A stretch of DNA of 6,941 nt from Nocardia sp. (GTDB taxonomy: Bacteria > Actinomycetota > Actinomycetes > Mycobacteriales > Mycobacteriaceae): positions 1-6,941 of the forward strand of contig JABFXT010000613.1 in assembly GCA_013361595.1 (NCBI GenBank), given 5' to 3'. Below are positions 1 through 5,548 of the stretch, in pieces. The first letter of the stretch is position 1. Every line of letters begins with the position of its first letter. Below the pieces are notes generated by a model. That model did no database searches. It was not told where the DNA came from and was given only the letters and a program-made list of their open reading frames with translations. The translations under genes and the position numbers were made by a program.

Positions 1-1
1 C

Positions 2-475
2 GGTCCACAGCGAGAGAAGACCGCGGCCGGTCATCTCGCGGTCGAGGCGGTCGGCGGCGATGCCGAGATCTCCACCGGCTCGGGCAAAGTGCAGCTCGGC
101 GCGGTGGCGGGCACCGCGGAGGTGAAGAACTCCAACGGCCGGACCGTCATCGGTTCCGTCGGCGGCGCGGCCCGGGTCCGCGCGGCCAACGGTGATATCC
201 GAATCGAGCGGGCCGATACCGACGTGCACGCGAAATCGTCGAACGGCAGCATCCACCTCGGCGAGGTCGTCCGCGGAGCGATCGATATCCAGAGCGCCAT
301 GGGTGATCTGGAGGTCGGTATCGCCGCGGGCACGGCCGCCTGGGTCGCGGTCGACACGAAATTCGGGACCGTGCGCAACCTGCTGACCGACGCCACCGGA
401 CCCGAGAAATCCGACGAAACCGTCGAGGTGCGCGGCCGCACCTCCTTCGGCGACATCACCATCCAGCGCTCCTGA
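2..475 (+). CDS. DUF4097-family beta-repeat protein, C-terminal part (5' end outside window)
   Basis: The frame is open from the first bases to a TGA at 473-475, giving 157 visible residues with no start, so the gene begins upstream of the window. The protein shows a periodic pattern of short strands separated by turns: TGSGKV, NSNGRT, AANGDI, SSNGSI and SAMGDL recur roughly every 20 residues, and it ends in a similar SFGDITI strand. This is the signature of DUF4097/DUF4098-type adhesin-like proteins, which fold as a repetitive beta structure. No membrane segment is visible in this part. The molecular role of the family is unknown. In actinobacteria such genes often sit directly before a DrrAB-type ABC exporter, as here: the ATPase gene starts 25 bp downstream on the same strand, so the two are probably co-transcribed. 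The GTG at 89 is internal to the domain and is not a credible start. Confidence 0.85.
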   Translation, partial: GPQREKTAAGHLAVEAVGGDAEISTGSGKVQLGAVAGTAEVKNSNGRTVIGSVGGAARVRAANGDIRIERADTDVHAKSSNGSIHLGEVVRGAIDIQSAMGDLEVGIAAGTAAWVAVDTKFGTVRNLLTDATGPEKSDETVEVRGRTSFGDITIQRS

Positions 476-500
476 TCAATCCACCGGACAGAGGAACAGT

Positions 501-1460
501 ATGACCATCGAACAGACCCGGGCGGCCATCGCCGTGACCGGACTACGGAAATCCTTCGGGGACAAGGTCGTTCTCGACGGTATCGACCTGCGCGTCCAGC
601 GCGGCACGATCTTCTCGCTGCTCGGCGCGAACGGTGCGGGCAAGACCACCACGGTGCAGATCCTGTCCACGCTGATCAACGCCGACTCCGGTGAGATCCG
701 GGTCGCCGGTCACGATCTCACCCGGGAGCCGGATGCGGTACGCGCCGCGATCGGTGTCACCGGTCAGTTCTCCGCGGTGGACAACCTGCTCACCGGCGAG
801 AAGAACCTGCTGCTGATGGCGGATCTGCACCACCTCACCCGGCGCGAGGCCCGCCGCCGCACCGCCGAACTGCTCGAACAGTTCGATCTGATCGAAGCGG
901 CCCGGAAACCGGCGTCGACCTATTCCGGCGGTATGCGCCGCCGGCTCGACCTGGCGATGACACTGGTCGGCAGCCCGCAGGTGATCTTCCTCGACGAACC
1001 GACCACCGGTCTGGATCCGCGCAGCCGCCGCAATATGTGGCAGATCGTCCGCGACCTGGTGTCCGGTGGCGTCACCATTTTCCTCACCACGCAGTACCTG
1101 GAGGAAGCCGATCAGCTGGCCGACCGGATCGCGGTCCTCGACCACGGCCGGATCGTCGCCGAAGGTACCGCCGACGAGCTCAAACGCCGGATCCCCGGCG
1201 GACACGTGCGCCTGCGGTTCGCCGACGAGCAGGCCCTGGATCTGGCTCTGCGCGTACTGGACCGGGCCACCCGCGACGGCGACGCACTGGCCCTGCGGGT
1301 CCCCAGCGACGGCAGTATGCGTTCGCTGAAAACCGTGATCGACCTGCTCGAGGAACGGGCCGTCGAGGTCGGCGAACTCTCCGTGCACACCCCCGACCTC
1401 GACGATGTCTTCCTCGCCCTCACCGGCAACTCCTCCGACGCGAAAGTGACCACGCGATGA
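501..1460 (+). CDS. DrrA-family ABC transporter ATP-binding protein
   Basis: This 319-residue protein is the cytoplasmic ATPase of an ABC-2 type exporter and should pair with the permease encoded next. Visible motifs are Walker A GANGAGKTT (about 42-50), Q-loop Gln89, ABC signature YSGGM (141-145), Walker B VIFLDEP (161-167) and a D-loop GLD just after it. At the switch (H-loop) position the sequence is LTTQYLEEAD, with Gln198 where most ABC ATPases have His. From what I recall of the family, DrrA-type daunorubicin-resistance ATPases share this Gln. The C-terminal 90 residues match the extra DUF4162-like domain of this family, and the length is typical. The ATG start is supported by GAGGA at 491-495, five bases upstream. 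The stop overlaps the permease start by 4 bp (ATGA), implying translational coupling. The substrate (drug, lipid or glycolipid) cannot be read from the sequence. Confidence 0.95.
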   Translation: MTIEQTRAAIAVTGLRKSFGDKVVLDGIDLRVQRGTIFSLLGANGAGKTTTVQILSTLINADSGEIRVAGHDLTREPDAVRAAIGVTGQFSAVDNLLTGEKNLLLMADLHHLTRREARRRTAELLEQFDLIEAARKPASTYSGGMRRRLDLAMTLVGSPQVIFLDEPTTGLDPRSRRNMWQIVRDLVSGGVTIFLTTQYLEEADQLADRIAVLDHGRIVAEGTADELKRRIPGGHVRLRFADEQALDLALRVLDRATRDGDALALRVPSDGSMRSLKTVIDLLEERAVEVGELSVHTPDLDDVFLALTGNSSDAKVTTR

Positions 1461-2263
1461 GCACCACCACTTCCACCGCGCCGCTGCGCTTCCATCCGCT
1501 GCGCGATTCGGCCACGATGCTGCGCCGCAACCTCGAACACATGCTGAATTACCCGTCCATGACGGTAATGCTGGTCGGAATGCCGGTGATCTTCCTGCTG
1601 CTGTTCGTCTACGTGTTCGGCGGCACCATGGGCGCCGGTCTCGGCGGACCGACCGGCGGTCGCAGCGAGTACGTCGCTTTCATCGTCCCGGCGATCCTGC
1701 TGATGACGGTGACCGCCGCGGTGCAGGGCACCGCGATCTCGGTCGCGATGGATATGACCGAGGGGGTGATCGCCCGGTTCCGCACCATGCACATCGCCCG
1801 GGTGTCCGTGCTCACCGGGCATGTACTGGGCAGTGTGATCCAGACGATGATCAGCCTGGTGCTGGTACTCGGGGTGGCGTTGCTGGTCGGGTTCCGGCCG
1901 AGCGCGGGCCCGGTGGAATGGCTGGCCACGGCCGGGTTCCTGCTCGTGGTGACCTTCGCGCTGGTCTGGTTGGCCGTGGCGCTGGGGCAGGTGAGCAAAA
2001 CCGTCGAATCCGCGAGCAATGTGGGTATGCCGCTGCTCCTGCTGCCCTTCCTCGGGTTCGCTCCGGTCGAATCGATGCCCACCGGACTGCGCTGGTTCGC
2101 CGAATACCAGCCGTTCACCCCGATCATCGAAACATTGCGCGGTCTGCTGACCGACGAGCCGCTGGGCAACAATCTGTGGATCGCGCTCGGCTGGTGCGCC
2201 GTCACCGCCCTCGGTGGGTACCTGTGGTCGAAGAAACTGTTCGATCGCGAGCCCACTCGGTAA
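1457..2263 (+). CDS. DrrB-family ABC-2 type transporter permease
   Basis: This 268-residue membrane protein is the likely export channel partner of the preceding ATPase. I chose the ATG at 1457, inside the ATGA overlap with the ATPase stop. The frame is open much further upstream, but that part is Arg/Pro-rich out-of-frame reading of the ATPase gene. After a short cytoplasmic N-terminus containing LRRNLEHMLNYP, about six hydrophobic segments can be seen: roughly 37-56, 72-96, 118-145, 155-177, 188-204 and 238-257. The segment around 99-116 (MTEGVIARFRTM) and the YQPFTPIIETLRGLL motif near 217-231 are typical of DrrB/ABC2_membrane proteins. Length agrees with the family. The gene ends just before a strong terminator hairpin, so it is the last gene of its operon. 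Confidence 0.93.
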   Translation: MSTTTSTAPLRFHPLRDSATMLRRNLEHMLNYPSMTVMLVGMPVIFLLLFVYVFGGTMGAGLGGPTGGRSEYVAFIVPAILLMTVTAAVQGTAISVAMDMTEGVIARFRTMHIARVSVLTGHVLGSVIQTMISLVLVLGVALLVGFRPSAGPVEWLATAGFLLVVTFALVWLAVALGQVSKTVESASNVGMPLLLLPFLGFAPVESMPTGLRWFAEYQPFTPIIETLRGLLTDEPLGNNLWIALGWCAVTALGGYLWSKKLFDREPTR

Positions 2264-2281
2264 CGCCCGTGACCAGCCGTG

Positions 2282-2310
2282 AAGCGCGTCCCCTGCCGGG
2301 GCGCGCTTTT
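2282..2310 (+). terminator. Rho-independent terminator after the ABC exporter operon
   Basis: The arm AAGCGCG (2282-2288), a bulged T, then CCCC (2290-2293) pairs with GGGG (2298-2301) and CGCGCTT (2302-2308) around a TGCC loop. This makes an 11-bp GC-rich stem running into a short T run (2307-2310). It lies 19 bp after the permease stop. The convergent gene ends at 2363, and on that strand the T run is only two bases, so termination should be mainly for the + strand operon. The sequence from 2311 to 2362 shows nothing I can name. Confidence 0.8.
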
Positions 2311-2362
2311 CGGGTGTGCGCGGGAGGGATCGGGCATCGAGTGCGACGGTGCGAATTCGCTC

Positions 2363-2608
2363 CTACCCGACTATCCGGCGGGTGGCCCACTGAACGGTGG
2401 CGAGCAGGCGCGGAACGACGAGATACACGGCGGCGGGGACCACGAAAGCGGTGAGCACGAGGGCCCGTGCAGGGAGTGGCCAGCCTGTGGTGAAAGGCGA
2501 CATCAACGTCATCCCGGCCGTCACCATGGGAAAAATGGCCAGCCATGTGATGGCGGCGCGGAGATGGACGGAAGGGGTGTTCGCCGAATGATCGGTCAGA
2601 GTGGACAA
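2363..2608 (-). CDS. Small two-helix membrane protein of unknown function
   Basis: The reading frame encodes about 81 residues if it starts at the TTG whose first base is at 2608. In that strand, GAGGGAG followed by five bases precedes this TTG, the best ribosome-binding site available. Starts further upstream (TTG at 2629 or 2677) have no such site and would overlap the operator-like dyads. Two hydrophobic segments are clear: AAITWLAIFPMVTAGMTLM near the N-terminus, then ALVLTAFVVPAAVYLVVP followed by a basic tail ending RRIVG. The layout (helix, short loop with Pro/Leu, VLTA-VVP helix, basic end) resembles small membrane proteins often found beside TetR regulators in actinomycetes, but I cannot name a family with certainty. 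It is divergent from tetR, so control by that regulator is likely. The Cys/Ser/Thr-rich N-terminal extension from the far start looks non-coding. Confidence 0.6.
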   Translation of the reverse strand: MSTLTDHSANTPSVHLRAAITWLAIFPMVTAGMTLMSPFTTGWPLPARALVLTAFVVPAAVYLVVPRLLATVQWATRRIVG

Positions 2609-2626
2609 CTGGTCTCCCTCAATTTC

Positions 2627-2688
2627 CAACTGAATGGTTGTAGATATGAGTAGACCGCACCCGTCCGAAAATTGCAACTACTTGGTTG
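2627..2688. promoter_or_regulatory. Tandem operator-like dyads between the small membrane-protein gene and tetR
   Basis: Two dyads of the form CAAC-N6-GTTG occur at 2627-2640 and 2675-2688, exactly 48 bp apart. They also agree outside the dyad core: the 21-base stretches starting at each CAAC match at about 16 positions, including a shared AGAT after the right arm. Both lie in the AT-richer region between two divergent genes. The first is upstream of the membrane-protein start; the second sits over the -35 region of the proposed tetR promoter. Dyads of this size next to a divergently placed TetR gene are the usual autoregulatory operators of this family. Binding itself is an inference. Confidence 0.6.
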
Positions 2689-2697
2689 GAGATTTGT

Positions 2698-2703
2698 TAG
2701 TGT
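2698..2703 (+). promoter_or_regulatory. Proposed -10 element of a leaderless tetR transcript
   Basis: TAGTGT fits the actinobacterial -10 consensus TANNNT, with six bases between it and the ATG at 2710. That is the spacing expected when transcription starts at the start codon itself. The only purine-rich stretch (GAGGA, 2705-2709) touches the ATG and is too close to act as a ribosome-binding site. An in-frame TAG at 2698-2700 blocks any earlier start. No good -35 is visible; TTGCAA at 2672-2677 is too far from this hexamer, but would suit an alternative -10 TTGTTA (2694-2699) at a 16-bp spacing. Confidence 0.5.
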
Positions 2704-2709
2704 CGAGGA

Positions 2710-3294
2710 ATGGTCTGGAACATCGAGCGCACCAAACGACTCCTGCTGGACGCGGCCGTCGCGGAATTCTGTGAACGCGGGCTCGCCGGCGCCCGGATCG
2801 ACCGGATCGCGGCGAACGCCGGGGTCAACAAAGAGCGCATCTACCAGTACTTCGGCAAAAAGGATCAACTCTTCGCCATCGCCGTGAGCCGTGAGGTCGC
2901 CGAACTCACCGATGCCGTGCATCTCGAGGGTGAGGGACCGCAGGCGGTGATCGACTACGCGGAGCGCCTGTTCGATCACACATGCAAGACACCCACGTTG
3001 GCACGTCTGCTGTTGTGGGAGGGCCTCGAACTCGGAAACCCCGTAGCCGAGCCCGAACGGCGTGCGAGCATGCGCGTCAAGATTGCTGATATTCGCCGCG
3101 CCGTCCCCGGGTTGACCGAAGACCTGGCGCGGGAACTGCTTCTGACCATCCTGTCGCTGTGTTACAGCTGGCAGGCCTTGTCGACGATAGACGGGCTCGC
3201 GAAAGACAACCCGGCACCCGGTGGTTCGCGACAGCGACAGCGCCGGGCGGCCATCGGGCGTTTCGTCGCAGGGGCCCTCGTCGGTGTCTCCTGA
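2710..3294 (+). CDS. TetR/AcrR-family transcriptional regulator
   Basis: This 194-residue protein has the TetR DNA-binding domain at its N-terminus: helix 1 around ERTKRLLLDAAVAEFCERG (6-24), then the helix-turn-helix at about 30-49 (RIDRIAANAGVNKERIYQYF), followed by the typical GKKDQLF. The rest is an all-helical ligand-binding and dimer domain ending near FVAGALVG. It should repress by binding the dyads just upstream, acting on itself and on the divergent small membrane protein; the ligand is unknown. The ATG at 2710 is the only sensible start, because a stop codon lies four codons upstream and the MVWNIERTKRLLLDAA opening matches TetR proteins that begin with a Trp two or three residues before the ERT motif. 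The length is normal, so the gene appears intact although an insertion-sequence remnant begins right at its 3' end. Confidence 0.92.
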   Translation: MVWNIERTKRLLLDAAVAEFCERGLAGARIDRIAANAGVNKERIYQYFGKKDQLFAIAVSREVAELTDAVHLEGEGPQAVIDYAERLFDHTCKTPTLARLLLWEGLELGNPVAEPERRASMRVKIADIRRAVPGLTEDLARELLLTILSLCYSWQALSTIDGLAKDNPAPGGSRQRQRRAAIGRFVAGALVGVS

Positions 3295-3295
3295 T

Positions 3296-3376
3296 CGCCG
3301 CTACGAACACCCTCACCCCGGCTCACCGATCCACGTCGATGTCACCGAGTTCGGCAACATCCCCGACGGGGTGGCA
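3296..3376 (+). pseudogene. IS481-family transposase remnant
   Basis: Read in the frame that starts a codon at 3296, the sequence gives RRYEHPHPGSPIHVDV then TEFGNIPDG. This closely follows the start of the IS481-type DDE integrase core (pattern RYEH-HPG-LIHVDVKKLG-IPDG), including the first catalytic Asp in the IHVDV motif. The match stops after about 25 residues: the following residues (VAVRWFAERG onward) no longer look like the transposase, and the second and third acidic residues of the triad are absent. No terminal inverted repeats or target duplication were seen. The fragment therefore marks an old insertion and decay event in the 136-bp gap between tetR and the convergent orphan gene. 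The remainder of that gap, 3377-3430, holds nothing recognisable, and no convincing terminator was found for either convergent gene. Confidence 0.72.
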
Positions 3377-3430
3377 GTGAGGTGGTTCGCCGAACGAGGC
3401 GTGATCGTCGAGCGGGCCCCTCCCCGGACA

Positions 3431-4543
3431 TCACACCTGGGTATCCGCGCCGGAACTCGACGGGGGATGGACCGTGAGGAAGGCACCCTCCTCGAGGTTG
3501 CCGTTCGCGTCCTTCCCGGACAGGACGACGATCGAGGACCGGTCCGGGACCGGGTTCCAGTTGAAATCGCCGTCCGATCCCGGCACCGTCCGGCCGTCCG
3601 GCCGGCCGTCGGGATGGTGTGCGTGTGTCGAGGTCTCGCCGTTCGCGCCGTGTACCGGGGCGTCGACACCGTGTCTGTGCAGGACCTCTGCGGAGCCGCT
3701 GAGCGTCGTGCCCTGGTGGCGAACCGGTCCCCAATCTCCGGGCTCGCTGTACACGCCGTTGTTGTAGGTGCTCCGGAGCCCGGTCTGCGTGGTTCCTCCT
3801 GGGCTGCAGACGGAGTGGTACACGATATGCCCCCCGCCCTGAGCTGTGTGGATCACCCAGAAATCCGGATTGGTGACCAGATGTGTGCCCAGAGTGAAAC
3901 CGTCCACGGTGAGTACCCGCCTGCCCAACCGGTCGCCGTCCATGGTGTAGGCCTCGTCGGTTTCGATGTGGAATCTGGACGGCTCCGCGTGTCCGCCTAT
4001 GAGGGTCGGCCCGCCGGGGCGGTCCGGATCGAACCACGGCGCGGACACCGTCTTGGTGTTCGTACGGTCGATACCCCACCGGCCGTTCTTCTCCCATTGC
4101 CGGTAGTCGTCGTCCGTGCCGACCTCGTACTGCCGGTCGCCCTGCCGGTCGCTCGCTTTCGCATACGCGGCCCGTTTGGCTTTGTCGTCGGGCTTGCTGT
4201 CGAAGGACAGCCCGTTCGGTATGCCTTCGTCGTCGGACAACACACTGTAGGCGACAGAATCCGAGCGGAACCGCACAAGCGTCGGCCGGCCCGCCGCGCG
4301 CTCGGCCGCGGTCGGCAAGACCCGGCCGCGTAGCCATACCGGTGTCGGCGAGAGTTGCCGCATATCTCGTCCGACGGAGAATATGAGGGCGCTGGTGCCC
4401 TCCGCGTCGATCATGCGGCGGGCGGATTCGCGGTATCCCTGGGCGACTTGCCGGATGATTTCACCGTATGTCTGTCCAGCGCCCCGAATATTTGCCGTGA
4501 GTTCCGCCGTACCCCGGCACAACAACCCTGCGGGCGTATGCAT
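3431..4543 (-). CDS. Hypothetical protein, 370 residues, no recognised domain
   Basis: I do not recognise this protein. The start is set at the ATG with first base at 4543, because AGGAG lies five bases upstream; the frame stays open to about 4678, but that part is Cys/Arg-rich and crosses the inverted-repeat cluster. Residues 12-48 form a likely amphipathic helix (TAELTANIRGAG then YGEIIRQVAQGYRESARRMID). From about 65 on, the protein is hydrophilic and rich in Asp, Gly, Thr and Trp: a charged linker (115-160, with DDKAKRAAYAKASDRQ and TDDDYRQWEKNGRWG), then probable beta-rich sequence (180-300) with HIETDEAYTMDGDRLG, NPDFWVIHTAQGGGHIVYHS and CSPGG, then a Gly/Pro/Asp-rich tail. Only two cysteines occur (9 and 246). 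There is no signal peptide or membrane helix. Codon periodicity and the ribosome-binding site support a real gene. It lies 156 bp downstream of iclR on the same strand. Confidence 0.7.
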   Translation of the reverse strand: MHTPAGLLCRGTAELTANIRGAGQTYGEIIRQVAQGYRESARRMIDAEGTSALIFSVGRDMRQLSPTPVWLRGRVLPTAAERAAGRPTLVRFRSDSVAYSVLSDDEGIPNGLSFDSKPDDKAKRAAYAKASDRQGDRQYEVGTDDDYRQWEKNGRWGIDRTNTKTVSAPWFDPDRPGGPTLIGGHAEPSRFHIETDEAYTMDGDRLGRRVLTVDGFTLGTHLVTNPDFWVIHTAQGGGHIVYHSVCSPGGTTQTGLRSTYNNGVYSEPGDWGPVRHQGTTLSGSAEVLHRHGVDAPVHGANGETSTHAHHPDGRPDGRTVPGSDGDFNWNPVPDRSSIVVLSGKDANGNLEEGAFLTVHPPSSSGADTQV

Positions 4544-4575
4544 GGCTTCTCCTGGGCTCCGGGCACCGATGCGTT

Positions 4576-4606
4576 GTTTCCGGCGAAAACAGATCGTTGG
4601 ACAACG
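4576..4606. repeat. Two adjacent dyads upstream of the orphan gene
   Basis: An imperfect 15-bp palindrome, GTTTCCGGCGAAAAC (4576-4590), is followed after four bases by CGTTG-GA-CAACG (4595-4606), a perfect 5-bp dyad with a 2-bp centre. They lie about 33-63 bp upstream of the proposed start of the - strand orphan gene, where a promoter or operator would be. The second dyad shares its half-sites with the CGTTGCAACG palindrome at 4657-4666. Function is an inference. Confidence 0.45.
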
Positions 4607-4610
4607 GTAT

Positions 4611-4642
4611 ACGGAACAGCGGTGCGGCCCCCGCTGTTCCGT
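4611..4642. repeat. Perfect 12-bp inverted repeat (stem-loop) between iclR and the orphan gene
   Basis: ACGGAACAGCGG (4611-4622) and CCGCTGTTCCGT (4631-4642) are exact reverse complements separated by an 8-base loop. As RNA this would make a very stable hairpin. It lies 57 bp after the iclR stop in the iclR direction and 67 bp before the orphan start. No T run follows the stem on either strand, so it is not a standard intrinsic terminator. It could be a factor-independent actinobacterial terminator without a U tail, a leader structure, or a protein-binding site. Confidence 0.65.
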
Positions 4643-4656
4643 GGGGGTAGCAGAAC

Positions 4657-4666
4657 CGTTGCAACG
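4657..4666. repeat. Perfect 10-bp palindrome CGTTGCAACG
   Basis: This self-complementary decamer lies 15 bp beyond the 12-bp stem, on the iclR side. Its half-site CGTTG/CAACG is the same as in the dyad at 4595-4606, so the two flank the central stem. A pair of operator half-site arrangements is the simplest reading, but no bound protein can be named. Confidence 0.45.
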
Positions 4667-4699
4667 CACCGAACTCACGGCACTGCCGCGGTATCCGGC

Positions 4700-5464
4700 T
4701 CATAAACGCTCCGCGCGCCGAGCCAGGATGGACGCCACCCCGGCCGCTGCCGCATGGACCGATGCGGCGTGTGTCTCGGGGTTGAACCGGGCGACCGGAC
4801 CGGTGACCGAAATCGCCGCGAGTGGGCGGTCGTCGGCGCTGAGGACGGGTGCGGCCACACAGACGATGCCGGTGGCGGATTCCTCGTATTCGTAGGCCAG
4901 CCCGCGTTCGACGACCTGGGTGAGTTGCGCCCGGAGCAGACCGGGGGCGACCACGGTCCGTGGGGTACGCCGGGTGAGTGGTCCGGCGAGGATGCGGTCG
5001 ATCGTCTCGGGCCCGGAGTGGGCGAGCAGCGCCTTGCCGATCGCGGTGCAGTACAGCGGCATCCGGCCGCCGATCCGGGAGGGCGCCCGGGCCTGGCGGT
5101 GGCCGCCGATTTTGCTGATATAGACGACCTCGTCACCGTCGCGTACACCGAAATGCACCGTTTCCGAAGTGCGGGTGAAGAGATCCTGCAGAAAAGGCAC
5201 GGCGACCTCGAGCAGGGTTCGTTCGGTGGCCGCCCGCATACCCAGCTCGAACAGGCCGCGGCCCAGCCGGTAGCCCTCCGGTGCCGAGCTCAGCAGGCGC
5301 GCGGCGGTGAGGTCCCGGCACATCCGGTGCACGGTGGCCTTCGGGAGGCCGGTGCGCCGGGTGAGTTCGGACAGTCCCACGGCCTGATCCTCCACCCCGA
5401 ACGATTCCAGGATCAGCAGCGCGCGCCCCAGGACGGAGCGGTCGTCGAGCTGATGCTCGGGCAT
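4700..5464 (-). CDS. IclR-family transcriptional regulator
   Basis: This 254-residue protein has the two-domain IclR build. The N-terminal winged helix-turn-helix spans about residues 8-68: [13 protein letters not shown] (10-22), recognition region [22 protein letters not shown] (31-52) and the wing ending [11 protein letters not shown]. The effector-binding domain follows (about 75-250), with [20 protein letters not shown], the [19 protein letters not shown] segment, the [17 protein letters not shown] segment and [12 protein letters not shown], all characteristic of the family. It should bind a small aromatic or catabolic intermediate and control the divergent hydratase/acetaldehyde dehydrogenase operon, since IclR regulators commonly sit beside the pathway they control. 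Whether it activates or represses cannot be told. The ATG start is preceded by a weak purine-rich site (GAAAGAAG), and the reading frame has normal length. Confidence 0.95.
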   Translation of the reverse strand: MPEHQLDDRSVLGRALLILESFGVEDQAVGLSELTRRTGLPKATVHRMCRDLTAARLLSSAPEGYRLGRGLFELGMRAATERTLLEVAVPFLQDLFTRTSETVHFGVRDGDEVVYISKIGGHRQARAPSRIGGRMPLYCTAIGKALLAHSGPETIDRILAGPLTRRTPRTVVAPGLLRAQLTQVVERGLAYEYEESATGIVCVAAPVLSADDRPLAAISVTGPVARFNPETHAASVHAAAAGVASILARRAERL

Positions 5465-5502
5465 GGCTGACTTCTTTCGCGGGTCGGTCCGTTCAGTGGA
5501 CC

Positions 5503-5508
5503 ATTTTA
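5503..5508 (-). promoter_or_regulatory. Proposed -10 element for iclR
   Basis: Read on the - strand this is TAAAAT, five of six matches to TATAAT, in an otherwise GC-rich intergenic region. It lies 38 bp before the iclR ATG, leaving room for a leader of about 30 bases. No clear -35 was seen. Confidence 0.45.
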
Positions 5509-5512
5509 CTGT
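5507..5512 (+). promoter_or_regulatory. Proposed -10 element for the hydratase operon
   Basis: TACTGT fits TANNNT and overlaps the second GTTCAG repeat, 65 bp before the GTG start. The -35 is weak (TCGGTC at 5484-5489 with a 17-bp spacer), which would fit a promoter dependent on an activator. It is back to back with the iclR -10, so the two promoters overlap. Confidence 0.35.
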
Positions 5513-5529
5513 TCAGCTGCGCTTCGAGG

Positions 5530-5548
5530 GTGTGCACTGGGGGCACAC
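5530..5548 (+). repeat. Inverted repeat in the hydratase leader
   Basis: GTGTGC (5530-5535) and GCACAC (5543-5548) are exact reverse complements around a 7-base centre. The element lies 19 bp before the GGAGG ribosome-binding site at 5568-5572, inside the expected 5' leader. It may be an additional operator or a small RNA hairpin. Confidence 0.4.

Larger units (their letters stand above)
5486..5516. promoter_or_regulatory. Candidate IclR operator between iclR and the hydratase gene
   Basis: GGTCC (5486-5490) and GGACC (5498-5502) form a dyad with a 7-base centre. In addition, GTTCAG is repeated directly at 5491-5496 and 5511-5516, exactly 20 bp apart, i.e. about two helical turns. Mixed inverted and direct repeats with GTTC-type half-sites are known for IclR-family regulators such as PcaU and PobR. 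The site overlaps the proposed -10 regions of both divergent promoters. Its assignment to this regulator is inferred from position. Confidence 0.5.

Noticed and set aside
543..1388. Long open frame on the - strand opposite the ATPase gene
   Set aside because: It is an antisense shadow of a high-GC gene, with no family resemblance and no ribosome-binding site. The + strand has every ABC motif.
1037..1456. Upstream extension of the permease frame to 1037
   Set aside because: The extension is Arg/Pro-rich and lies wholly over the ATPase coding sequence in another frame. The ATGA overlap start at 1457 gives a normal family-length permease.
3362..3372. CCCC-GAC-GGGG as a terminator between tetR and the orphan gene
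   Set aside because: The stem is only four pairs with a 3-base loop and no T run. It also falls within the IS481-like coding fragment, which explains the sequence.
3790..3860. His/Cys catalytic dyad (caspase- or CHAT-like) in HTAQGGGHIVYHSVC of the orphan
   Set aside because: The His-to-Cys spacing is only a few residues, unlike those peptidases, and no surrounding fold motif is recognisable.
3221..4333. Long + strand open frame across the orphan gene
   Set aside because: Apart from the IS481-like 25 residues near its beginning, it is Arg/Val/Pro-rich out-of-frame sequence opposite the - strand gene, and has no plausible start.
4400..4543. N-terminal helix of the orphan as a WXG100/ESX-type module
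   Set aside because: There is no WxG turn, no second helix of the expected length, and no ESX genes nearby. The similarity is only in helical character.
4544..4678. N-terminal extension of the orphan gene to 4678
   Set aside because: It reads through the 12-bp stem-loop, gives a Cys/Arg-rich segment, and has no ribosome-binding site, whereas the ATG at 4543 has AGGAG at good spacing.
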